A stretch of 64,000 nt of DNA. Source: 2-02-FULL-55-14 sp964473365. Its GTDB lineage: Bacteria; Bacteroidota; Ignavibacteria; UBA10030. The stretch is taken from contig CAYYOV010000002.1 of NCBI GenBank assembly GCA_964473365.1, forward strand, positions 62,001-126,000, written 5' to 3'. This document shows, piece by piece, positions 1-7,440 of this stretch. Made by a program: the position numbers and the translations under genes. Within the stretch, counting starts at the first letter, position 1. Each line of letters begins with the position of its first letter. The notes beneath the pieces were generated by a model. It had not been told where the DNA came from and searched no databases. It saw nothing but the letters and a program-made list of their open reading frames with translations.

Positions 1-57
1 GCGGCGTCGGTGACGGTCCGCGGGGAGTACGGCCCCATGAGAAGAAGCCGGCATCGA
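1..57. other. Window edge, possible start of a truncated minus-strand gene
   Basis: Only 57 bases lie beyond the stop codon of the arginase-like gene. On the minus strand ATG codons occur at 54 and at 38, and both frames stay open to the edge, so another gene of the same operon could begin here. Too little is visible to identify it. Confidence 0.2.
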
Positions 58-933
58 TCATCCCAGCGCGTACGTGAGGAGTTTGGCGGCCAATGTTGCC
101 GCCGTGATGTCGGCGTATCGGGCTCCCTTCGACGGGGCGAGACCGGTGATGTCCGCGCCAACGATCCGCCGCTTCAGACCCACCTTGCGCAGGCACGTGG
201 TCACTTCGCTCCACGTGAGCCCTCCGGGGAGCGGCGTGGTCGTCGATGGAATCACCCCCGGGTCAAAGACATCAAGGTCGATCGTAACATAGACCTCATC
301 CGTCAGGTCATCGATCAACGCATCGTCCCAATACTTCAGCAAACGGGTATAGGAGCCGCTGTGGATCAGGTGAGCGTAGTATGTATGGATCCCCTGGTCC
401 TGGATAAAAGTTGCCTCATCTTCGGTGACCGATCGTACGCCGGCTTGGACAATCCGCCGGGGGTCGACGAACTCACAGATGCGAGCCATCACGTCCCCTT
501 CCTTGGAGTTCAGGTCGGCATGGGCGTCGAAATGCAGCACGCTCATCGAGGCAAATCGCTTGGCCGCCGCGGCCACACATGCGGAGGTCAGGAGCCGGTC
601 TCCGCCGACCGTCAGAACGAATTTCTCGTGGGCCAGGAGATCGGCCACCGTGTCGCTGAGCTTCGTGAGAAAGGCAGGCTCTTTGAGCGGTGACGGAGGA
701 AACGGTGTGAGGGTGGCCACTCCGTGCCGTACGCCGAGGTCTGTGCGTGTCTCTTCGTCGTAGCGCGATACAGATCGCGAAGCACCGAGGATCGCCGCAG
801 GGGCCGCTTTGGCCCCACTTCCGGCGGTGCGTTGATACGGTACCGGAAGGATGACCGCCTTGGCGCGGTCAAAGGTCGAGAACTCCTTCTCAAGGCCAAG
901 AAAGTTCTGCCGGGAACCGAGGACGTTGTGCAT
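58..933 (-). CDS. Arginase/agmatinase-fold protein with a degraded active site
   Basis: The ureohydrolase fold is recognisable: an N-terminal NFLGLE...ILPVPY block, the metal motif DAHAD (residues 136-140) and DLDVFDP with PGGLT further on (219-240). Family members are binuclear Mn enzymes that hydrolyse agmatine, arginine or related guanidino compounds. Key residues are missing here. The GGDH motif reads GGDR (residue 113), the stretch after DAHAD that normally carries the catalytic loop His is shortened and has none, and the late Glu motif GFDVxE reads GADITG. I therefore call the fold but not agmatinase activity. The start was set at the ATG at 933 because family members begin just before NFLGLE; an in-frame ATG at 999 would add 22 residues. 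Neither has a clear Shine-Dalgarno site. It is divergent from the DUF2085 gene. Confidence 0.75.
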   Translation of the reverse strand: MHNVLGSRQNFLGLEKEFSTFDRAKAVILPVPYQRTAGSGAKAAPAAILGASRSVSRYDEETRTDLGVRHGVATLTPFPPSPLKEPAFLTKLSDTVADLLAHEKFVLTVGGDRLLTSACVAAAAKRFASMSVLHFDAHADLNSKEGDVMARICEFVDPRRIVQAGVRSVTEDEATFIQDQGIHTYYAHLIHSGSYTRLLKYWDDALIDDLTDEVYVTIDLDVFDPGVIPSTTTPLPGGLTWSEVTTCLRKVGLKRRIVGADITGLAPSKGARYADITAATLAAKLLTYALG

Positions 934-1040
934 GGCGGCATTCGTGGGATGAGGGATTGCAGAATATACGCCATAATTCCGGACGGTGAAAGGCAGCATC
1001 TTGCTTCAACGTTCATTTGTCGTCATACTACCCCGAGACT

Positions 1041-1529
1041 ATGACGTCGCGTCTTGCCTACGCCATCTTGTTGGTCCCCGCGCTCATCTGGTGCGCTGGC
1101 TTCCTGCTTCTGCCACTGGCAGGGCTGGCGGCGGACGATCTCGTCGGGCATGTGTATGGGCGCGTTTGTCATCGGATGGTCGAACGGTCATTCGCGTGGA
1201 ACGGCGTTCCATGGGCAGTCTGTATCCGCTGCTCAGCCATCTATCTCAGCTTCACGGCCACGTTGATCGTCGTTCCGCTTGTCCGCGGTCTGGACAGATG
1301 GAAACCGATGTCACCCCCGGCGTTCGCCGCCTGGCTGGTCCCGGCCGTCGTCGATGCGGCGCTGAGTTTCAGCGGTCTGCATCCCGCTGGCACCGTGACG
1401 CGCTTGCTCACCGGAACGCTCGCCGGCATCGGGCTCGGCCTGACTGTGCCACCATTGTTCATCGACGCCCTCACGCGCGGGCGTCGGATCCGCTCGTCCT
1501 CTCACTCGGGAGACACTGATGTTCGATAA
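1041..1529 (+). CDS. DUF2085 family membrane protein
   Basis: A 162-residue predicted inner-membrane protein. The central block CHRMVERSF followed by CIRCSAIY matches the DUF2085 signature (Cys-His near Arg-Ser-Phe, then CxRC). About four hydrophobic segments surround it. The family has no established function; the conserved Cys/His residues suggest metal or redox chemistry, which is inference. The ATG at 1041 is used rather than an upstream TTG at 1017, because the hydrophobic segment starts soon after it. The 3' end overlaps the next gene by 11 bases, so the two are probably translated together. Confidence 0.75.
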   Translation: MTSRLAYAILLVPALIWCAGFLLLPLAGLAADDLVGHVYGRVCHRMVERSFAWNGVPWAVCIRCSAIYLSFTATLIVVPLVRGLDRWKPMSPPAFAAWLVPAVVDAALSFSGLHPAGTVTRLLTGTLAGIGLGLTVPPLFIDALTRGRRIRSSSHSGDTDVR

Positions 1530-2052
1530 ACCGTCCAAACAGCGTCCGGTCCTCCTGGCCGGACTCGTGATCGCGGCGCTCTCCGGAATTCCCGGCTTGA
1601 GCCTCATCAATTGTTGCTGTTGTGCCGGCATTATCATCGGCGGGGCGTTCGGCACCTATCTCCATCGTCAGGACTATTTGCCGGACCATCCACCAATGGA
1701 ATCTTCGGATGCGTTGATGGTCGGACTGCTCGGAGGCCTCGTGGGGGCCGTGGGGGCGACGATCCTGTCAGCGTTCGTCGCTCTGGCGATCGGACCGATC
1801 GAGAGCGAACTGGTCGGGAACCTGATGGGCAAAGTGCTCGACCGTCTCGTCGAGAACGGCTCGATTCCCTCATCGACGGCGGACGAGATCATGGAGCAGA
1901 TGGAGGAGTCGTTGCAAAACTCGCTCAGCTTTGGCACGCTCCTCACGGGCTTCTTCTTTAACATCATCATCTTTCCGATCTTCGGCATGCTTGGAGGGCT
2001 CGCGGGGTACGGCCTGTTCAAGCCAAAGCAGCCAACCGTCGCGGCACAGTGA
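1519..2052 (+). CDS. Uncharacterised membrane protein with a CCCC motif
   Basis: A 177-residue protein I do not recognise as a named family. It has about four membrane segments (around residues 11-45, 66-90 and 138-168). The first hairpin contains four consecutive cysteines (INCCCCAG, about residues 31-38) followed by a glycine-rich stretch. Between the membrane segments is a predicted amphipathic helical region rich in Glu and Met. It overlaps the DUF2085 gene by 11 bases, so the pair is likely a unit. The Cys cluster could be lipidated or bind metal; nothing in the sequence decides this. Confidence 0.6.
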   Translation: MFDKPSKQRPVLLAGLVIAALSGIPGLSLINCCCCAGIIIGGAFGTYLHRQDYLPDHPPMESSDALMVGLLGGLVGAVGATILSAFVALAIGPIESELVGNLMGKVLDRLVENGSIPSSTADEIMEQMEESLQNSLSFGTLLTGFFFNIIIFPIFGMLGGLAGYGLFKPKQPTVAAQ

Positions 2053-2137
2053 CAATCGACACGTCAGGGGGGAGAGCGTTTGAAGGAGAACCTCGCGTCG
2101 TCCTCCAGACGAGTGACATGTTGAGAAAGGAACAGGA

Positions 2138-2560
2138 ATGTTCTACGCGCTGATGCTCATCGCTTCTCTCATCGCGCCGCAGACCCAGCCACGGGAAGCG
2201 GACGTGAGGGCCATTCTGACAGCTCAAGTCGAGGCCTGGAACCGGGGCGACATTACGGGCTACATGGCAGGGTACTGGCGTTCGGACGAAACAGTCTTCC
2301 TCAGTGATGGCTCGCTGACGCGCGGGTTTGACGAGGTCGCCCGCCGGTACGCCGCACGGTACCGCACGCGCGAAGATATGGGTGTGCTTTCGTTCGAAGA
2401 CCTCGAGATCCGATTCCTCTCATCGACGTCAGCGATCGCGCACGGCGTGTGGAGACTTCGTAGGATGTCCGACGAGCCGTGGGGCCGTTTTACGCTGATC
2501 CTGGAGAAGAAGAGAGAGGGATGGCGCATCACGCACGACCACACGTCGAGCGGGAAATAG
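2138..2560 (+). CDS. Secreted NTF2-like (DUF4440/SnoaL-type) protein
   Basis: A 140-residue protein with a short hydrophobic N terminus (residues 1-14) that looks like a signal peptide. The rest fits the NTF2-like alpha+beta barrel: an initial helix with WNRGDITGYM, then a strand pattern ending WRITHDHTS, typical of DUF4440 proteins. Members are small ligand-binding or ketosteroid-isomerase-like proteins, often of unknown substrate. An AAGGAAC sequence lies just upstream of the ATG. It sits between the membrane pair and a GNAT gene on the same strand, with gaps of about 50-85 bases. Confidence 0.65.
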   Translation: MFYALMLIASLIAPQTQPREADVRAILTAQVEAWNRGDITGYMAGYWRSDETVFLSDGSLTRGFDEVARRYAARYRTREDMGVLSFEDLEIRFLSSTSAIAHGVWRLRRMSDEPWGRFTLILEKKREGWRITHDHTSSGK

Positions 2561-2612
2561 GTCCGCTCCCATAGCGACGCAACACGCTGATGCAAGACCC
2601 TCACGAGATCCG

Positions 2613-3212
2613 ATGCACGCGCCGTTCGACCTGAACACAGGCGTCCTCGAGGGACCTCGGATCCGTCTGCGCCCGATGGTGCTGCAAGACGTTGGCGCGC
2701 TGGAGGGCGTCGCATTCGACCCAGGACTCTGGGAGAAGACGATGACGCGCATTCGTGGTCGAGAGGACCTGGAACGCTATGTGGTTCAGGCACTAGCGGA
2801 GCATGAGCAAGGGACTTCCGTGCCCTACGTGACGATCGTGAACGACGGTGCCAGCGTCGTCGGAAGCACCAGGTTCGCGGCGATCGATGCGGTCCATCGC
2901 AAGGCGGAGATCGGATGGACCTGGGTGGCCCGACCATGGCACCGGACCTTCGTAAACACAGAGGCAAAGTATCTCATGCTGCGACACGCTTTTGAGGTAT
3001 GGCGCCTTCGCCGCGTGGAATTCAAGACGGCCTCATTCAACGAGACGTCACGTCGCGCCCTGCTGCGGATCGGTGCAAAGGAAGAGGGGATCCTGCGGCA
3101 GCACATGCTTCTGCCCGATGGACGCAATCGGGACTCAGTCTACTATAGCATCCTCGACGCCGAATGGCCGCATGTGAAAGAACGTCTGGAGGCGTTCATC
3201 GCCAGAGCATAG
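2613..3212 (+). CDS. GNAT family N-acetyltransferase, RimJ/RimL-like
   Basis: A 199-residue acetyltransferase of the RimJ/RimL (Acetyltransf_3) type. It starts with the typical LEGPRIRLRPM strand. Its core carries the EIGWTW and WHRTFVNTEAK region that forms the acetyl-CoA pyrophosphate loop, followed by RRVEFKT and NETSRRALLRIGAKEEGILRQ, the usual C-terminal signature. Family members acetylate protein N termini or small molecules; the substrate here cannot be told. The length is normal. A perfect 10-bp hairpin follows and probably ends the transcript. Confidence 0.85.
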   Translation: MHAPFDLNTGVLEGPRIRLRPMVLQDVGALEGVAFDPGLWEKTMTRIRGREDLERYVVQALAEHEQGTSVPYVTIVNDGASVVGSTRFAAIDAVHRKAEIGWTWVARPWHRTFVNTEAKYLMLRHAFEVWRLRRVEFKTASFNETSRRALLRIGAKEEGILRQHMLLPDGRNRDSVYYSILDAEWPHVKERLEAFIARA

Positions 3213-3239
3213 CACGCATCAGAAACCCTCAAGAACGAC

Positions 3240-3275
3240 ACGAGGCTCGATCACCCAATTGGTGCCGAGCCTCGT
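3240..3275. terminator. Hairpin terminator between convergent genes
   Basis: Perfect 10-bp inverted repeat ACGAGGCTCG/CGAGCCTCGT (3240-3249 and 3266-3275). The loop itself contains a CACC/GGTG mini-stem. No strong T tract follows. It lies between the GNAT gene and the oppositely oriented kinase gene, so it could serve both. Confidence 0.55.
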
Positions 3276-3320
3276 TGCATTACACAACCGATCCTTGCCG
3301 TTTGGATCAGTGCTCAGATC

Positions 3321-4526
3321 TCATTTCCGAAGCCGGATCCGGAATGTCGTCCCGGCGCCGGGCCGGCTTTCCTTCAGCATCAGTCGGCCGCGGTGGTACG
3401 ACTCCACGATCCGTTTGGCCAGGCTGAGGCCGAGTCCCCAACCTCGCTTCTTCGTCGAAAACCCGGGCCGAAACACCTCGGCGCGGTGTTTCGGATCAAT
3501 CCCCTTGCCAGTGTCGGTGACGTCGATGAAGACGTGGTGCGGGTGGCCCGAGATCGTGTAGGTGATCGTCCCTTCGTCGTTCTCGATGGCGTCGAGCGCG
3601 TTCTTCGTCAGGTTCTCAATGACCCATTCGAAGAGCTCGCGGTTGACCCGTGCCCGTTCGTCGGAGGCGGCCACGATCGAGAGCGTCACCTTCTTGCCGG
3701 TATGCGGTATGCGGCGCTGGAAATACTGGACGACGTGGTTGATGATATCGGTGACCGGTTCTTCGTGCAGGTCGGGCCGCGAGCCGATCTTCGAAAAACG
3801 ATCGGCGATCTTCTGCAGGCGTTGAAGGTCGTTCGCCATTTCGCCCAGTGTCTCGCGGGCTGTGGCGTTGTCGGACGTGTGCGTCCGAAGGAGCTCCGTC
3901 CAACCCAGAAGGCTGCTGATCGGCGTTCCGAGTTGGTGCGCCGTTTCGCGTGCCATGCCGACCCAGATGTTGCTCTGCTCGCTCCGTTTGATGTAGGAGA
4001 AGCTGATATAGCCGATCAGGATAAAGATAGCCACGACCGCCAGCTCGACGAACGGAAGAAGGCGAAGTTGATAGATCAGTGGCGACTCGCCGTAGTGGAT
4101 CCGGCTGAGAATGATCGTGTCCTGATACGCGACGATGATGGGGCTGTGGATCTCGTCCATCTCCTGGATGAGGCCCCGGAGGTAGCGTTCACGGCGTGAA
4201 TTGTCCCATGTGCTGTCGACCGGCACGTTCCGTACGTTCTTGATGACGGCGCTCGCCGGATCCGTCTCGATCATCGGGAAATCGATGGCGTTCACCACCT
4301 CGTTGAACACGAAGCTGTAGTCTCCCTCGCCGGCCTTGGCGTTCGCGATGTACTCAAGCGAACGGGCATACATGCCGGCCACCTGTTGCTCGCGGTCGTG
4401 CAGCCGTCCAACGATGTCATACGTATAGAAGAGGATACCGGCGACGATGACGAAGGCAAGGCCGAGCAGCAGGATCTTGATCCGGCCGGAGGAGGAGAGC
4501 GACCCCGAGATCGATGAGCGCTCCAT
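3321..4526 (-). CDS. Membrane-bound sensor histidine kinase (orphan)
   Basis: A 401-residue kinase. It has a membrane segment at 16-38, a periplasmic sensor region (about 40-157) without a recognised domain, and a second membrane segment at 158-178. The dimerisation/phosphoacceptor helix reads ARETAHQLGTP with the acceptor His at 197. The ATPase domain has an N box (ENLTKNALDAIE), G1 (DTGKGID) and F/G2 boxes (PGFSTKKRGWGLGLSLA). The ETAHQLGTP form is typical of FCB-group kinases. No response regulator is adjacent. The gene begins 6 bases after the purA stop codon, so it is probably co-transcribed with purA. The signal is unknown. Confidence 0.88.
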   Translation of the reverse strand: MERSSISGSLSSSGRIKILLLGLAFVIVAGILFYTYDIVGRLHDREQQVAGMYARSLEYIANAKAGEGDYSFVFNEVVNAIDFPMIETDPASAVIKNVRNVPVDSTWDNSRRERYLRGLIQEMDEIHSPIIVAYQDTIILSRIHYGESPLIYQLRLLPFVELAVVAIFILIGYISFSYIKRSEQSNIWVGMARETAHQLGTPISSLLGWTELLRTHTSDNATARETLGEMANDLQRLQKIADRFSKIGSRPDLHEEPVTDIINHVVQYFQRRIPHTGKKVTLSIVAASDERARVNRELFEWVIENLTKNALDAIENDEGTITYTISGHPHHVFIDVTDTGKGIDPKHRAEVFRPGFSTKKRGWGLGLSLAKRIVESYHRGRLMLKESRPGAGTTFRIRLRK

Positions 4527-4532
4527 GGGACC

Positions 4533-5828
4533 TCAGGGGCGGGGGACTGAGAGGGTCTGGTCGCGGCGTGCTCCGACCGAGACCAGCCAGAAGCGCACCT
4601 TGAGCAAGCGTTCGACTCCGCGGAGGTATGATTGCGCCTTCGCCGGAAGGTCCTTGAACCGCCGTACGTCGGAGGTCGGCTCGTTCCAACCGGCAAACGT
4701 TTTGTAGACCGGCTCCACCCGCTCGAGCGTCTGCACGTCACTCGGGAAACGATCGATCATACGGTTGCCGACCTTGTAGCCGACGCACACGTTGATCTCG
4801 TCGAATTGGTCGAGGACGTCGAGCTTTGTGACGGTGATGCGGTCGATACCGTTGATGCGGCACGAATAGGAGAGACTCACGAGGTCGAGCCAGCCGCAGC
4901 GACGCGGACGACCCGTCGTCGCGCCGAATTCGCCGCCGATCGTCCGTAACCGTTCGCCGGTTTCATTCAGCTGCTCCGTCGGGAATGGACCGTTGCCCAC
5001 CCGCGTGGAATACGCCTTGACCACGCCGACGACGGAATCGATCGCGGTGGGCGGGACTCCGAGGCCCGTGCATGCGCCGCCGCTGGTGGGGTTCGACGAG
5101 GTGACGAACGGGTAGGTGCCATGGTCCACGTCCAGCAACGCGCCCTGCGCCCCTTCCGCCAGCACCTTCTTTCCTTTGGCGAGCGCCCGGTTTAGATAGT
5201 CTGCCGTGTCTGTGACATACGGGTCGATCTTCCGGTCGAAGTCCTGGTACTCAGCAATGATCTGGTCGACGTCGAGCTCTTTTCGGTCATAGACCTTCTT
5301 GAGAAGCTCGTTCGTCTGGTCGAGGTTGTCTTTGAGCTTCTTGCACAGGACATCCCGATCGAGCAGGTCAACGACCCGGATCCCCGTGCGGGAGTACTTG
5401 TCGATGTAGGATGGGCCGATCCCGCGGCCGGTCGTGCCGATCTTCTGCGCCCCTTCCTCGCGGATGGCGTCGAGCCGCTTGTGGTACGGCATGATGAGAT
5501 GGGCGTTGTGGCTGATGAGCAGACGGCCGTCGATCTTGATGCCGGCCTTCTGCAACTGGCCGATCTCGTCCATCAATGCTACGGGGTCGAGCACCACGCC
5601 GTTCCCGATGACGCAGGTGACATGCCGATGAAAGATGCCCGACGGGATGAGATGAAGGACGAATTGTCGGGGGGCTTGGCCGCCGACGGGGGGCAGGATA
5701 ACGGTGTGACCGGCATTCGCGCCGCCTTGGTATCGGGCGACGATATCGACCTTCTCACTCAGATGGTCGACGATCTTGCCTTTGCCTTCATCACCCCATT
5801 GGGCGCCGACGATGATCTGGACGGACAT
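4533..5828 (-). CDS. purA: Adenylosuccinate synthetase
   Basis: Catalyses GTP-dependent conversion of IMP and aspartate to adenylosuccinate, the first committed AMP step. The 431-residue protein begins with the family hallmark IIVGAQWGDEGKGK (P-loop plus catalytic Asp/His region). It continues with GNGVVLDP, TTGRGIGPSY, GAQGALLDVDHGTYPFVTSSN and the C-terminal GATTGRPRRCGWLD block. The start at 5828 was chosen because MSVQIIVGAQ is the canonical N terminus; an in-frame extension upstream to 5918 overlaps the promoter region. It is divergent from murA and followed 6 bases later by the histidine kinase gene. Confidence 0.97.
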   Translation of the reverse strand: MSVQIIVGAQWGDEGKGKIVDHLSEKVDIVARYQGGANAGHTVILPPVGGQAPRQFVLHLIPSGIFHRHVTCVIGNGVVLDPVALMDEIGQLQKAGIKIDGRLLISHNAHLIMPYHKRLDAIREEGAQKIGTTGRGIGPSYIDKYSRTGIRVVDLLDRDVLCKKLKDNLDQTNELLKKVYDRKELDVDQIIAEYQDFDRKIDPYVTDTADYLNRALAKGKKVLAEGAQGALLDVDHGTYPFVTSSNPTSGGACTGLGVPPTAIDSVVGVVKAYSTRVGNGPFPTEQLNETGERLRTIGGEFGATTGRPRRCGWLDLVSLSYSCRINGIDRITVTKLDVLDQFDEINVCVGYKVGNRMIDRFPSDVQTLERVEPVYKTFAGWNEPTSDVRRFKDLPAKAQSYLRGVERLLKVRFWLVSVGARRDQTLSVPRP

Positions 5829-5872
5829 GCGGTTGCTCACGAGGAAGGTTCGCAGCGTGCAAAGCCGTCTTG

Positions 5873-5901
5873 AGAATATCATAAAAATGCAGGAAAGACA
5901 A
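5873..5901 (-). promoter_or_regulatory. Predicted sigma70-type promoter of purA-kinase operon
   Basis: On the minus strand, TTGTCT (5901-5896) and TATTCT (5878-5873) are separated by 17 bases. They lie about 45 bases upstream of the purA ATG. Confidence 0.45.
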
Positions 5902-5922
5902 GGCAGACCGCAGACCACAGCT

Positions 5923-5951
5923 TTGCGTTTCGGGGCTTTTCAGGGTACTAT
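5923..5951 (+). promoter_or_regulatory. Predicted sigma70-type promoter of murA
   Basis: TTGCGT (5923-5928), a 17-base spacer and TACTAT (5946-5951). It would give a leader of about 90 bases before the GTG start of murA. It is back-to-back with the purA promoter. Confidence 0.5.
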
Positions 5952-6046
5952 GATGCCGGAACGCGGTAGGTGTTCGAGCCTTTGCGAATCGCCGACCGCC
6001 TGCCGGTCGTTCTCAGTCACCATGACAAATGTCTTGAGAGGGTCGT

Positions 6047-7318
6047 GTGGATAAGTTCGTCATCAACGGCGGAAGGCCGCTTGCGGGAACCGTTCGGATC
6101 GGCGGCGCGAAGAATGCTTCGCTGGCTCTGATGCCGGCAACGCTTCTGGCCACCGGTTCGTACCAACTTCATAATACTCCGGTCCTCCGCGACGTGACGA
6201 CGATGTCGCGCCTGCTCGAATCGATGGGACTTCGGTTCTCCAGGCACGATTCCACTCTGACTGTAGAGAACGCCGGCGTCACAAGCCGCGAAGCCCCATA
6301 CGAGCACGTCAAGAAGATGCGGGCGTCGATCTATGTGCTCGGTCCTCTCGTCGGCCGGTTTGGCGAGGCACGCGTTTCATTGCCCGGTGGATGCGCCTGG
6401 GGTCCGCGTCCCGTCAACTTGCACATTGAAGGACTTCGGAAACTCGGTGCGCAGATCGACCTCGACGGTGGCTACATCGTGGCCAAAGCGAAGAGGCTCC
6501 ACGGTGCGCGCATCCTGTTCGATGTCTCGAGCGTCGGGGCGACGGGGAATATCCTGATGGCCGCCGTCCTGGCACAGGGGGGCACCATCATCGAGAATGC
6601 AGCGATGGAGCCCGAGATCACGGCCCTGGCCGAGTTCCTCGTGTCGATGGGGGCGAAGATCCACGGGATCGGCACCGGCTGCCTGGAGGTCGAGGGTGTG
6701 GATGAGTTACATAGCGCCTCCGCGACGACGATCCCCGACCGCATCGAGGCAGGCACGTTCATGGTCGCGGCCGCGCTTGCGGGCGATCGATCGAAGTCCG
6801 TGCGCATTGAGCGATGCCATCCCCGACATATCGGCTCGTTGATCGTGAAACTGGAGGACGCCGGCGCGAAGCTCACGCTGGGTCCCGACTGGGTTGAGGT
6901 GCACCCCCCAGAGTCGATCCGGCCCGTGAACGCCACGACGGCGATCTATCCCGGCTTCCCGACCGACATGCAAGCCCAATGGATATCCCTCATGGCGATG
7001 TCCGCCGGAACAAGCATCATCACTGATACGATCTACTTCGACCGGTTCGCGCACGTGCCCGAGCTCGTCCGCCTCGGCGCGAACATCACCGTAAAGGAGA
7101 ACATCGCCACGGTCGTCGGATCCCCACGCCTGAGAGGAGCGAAGGTGATGTCGACAGACCTTCGCGCGAGCGCATCACTCATTCTTGCTGGTCTCGCCGC
7201 CGAAGGCACGACCGAAGTCTTGCGTGTGTACCATCTCGACCGCGGATACGAGTCCATCGAGAAGAAGCTCCAGGGGCTCGGCGCCGATATCGCGCGCGTG
7301 GCAGGCGAAGAATTCTGA
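6047..7318 (+). CDS. murA: UDP-N-acetylglucosamine 1-carboxyvinyltransferase
   Basis: First committed step of peptidoglycan precursor synthesis: transfer of enolpyruvate from PEP to UDP-GlcNAc in the cytoplasm. The 423-residue protein shows the family landmarks. The Lys of GGAKNA is at residue 22. The catalytic loop LPGGCAWGPRPV has the Cys at residue 116, so this is the fosfomycin-sensitive Cys type rather than the Asp type. GATGN and PDRIEAGTF follow, with the Arg-containing C-terminal GYESIEKKL block. The start codon is GTG at 6047, preceded by AGAGGG at a suitable distance. Confidence 0.97.
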   Translation: MDKFVINGGRPLAGTVRIGGAKNASLALMPATLLATGSYQLHNTPVLRDVTTMSRLLESMGLRFSRHDSTLTVENAGVTSREAPYEHVKKMRASIYVLGPLVGRFGEARVSLPGGCAWGPRPVNLHIEGLRKLGAQIDLDGGYIVAKAKRLHGARILFDVSSVGATGNILMAAVLAQGGTIIENAAMEPEITALAEFLVSMGAKIHGIGTGCLEVEGVDELHSASATTIPDRIEAGTFMVAAALAGDRSKSVRIERCHPRHIGSLIVKLEDAGAKLTLGPDWVEVHPPESIRPVNATTAIYPGFPTDMQAQWISLMAMSAGTSIITDTIYFDRFAHVPELVRLGANITVKENIATVVGSPRLRGAKVMSTDLRASASLILAGLAAEGTTEVLRVYHLDRGYESIEKKLQGLGADIARVAGEEF

Positions 7319-7440
7319 CGCCAAAGGGCCACCTTCTTGGCAAGCCACGTGGAACGCAGACAATGGACCGCTGCCGTGTGCTGTGATCGGCGTTTCGGAC
7401 CTCGTGGCATCGCGCGCAGGGCGCCCATTCGTGGGGGCGT

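Noticed and set aside
10..693. 227-codon plus-strand ORF at the left edge
   Set aside because: It is antisense to the arginase-fold gene, whose motifs are clear.
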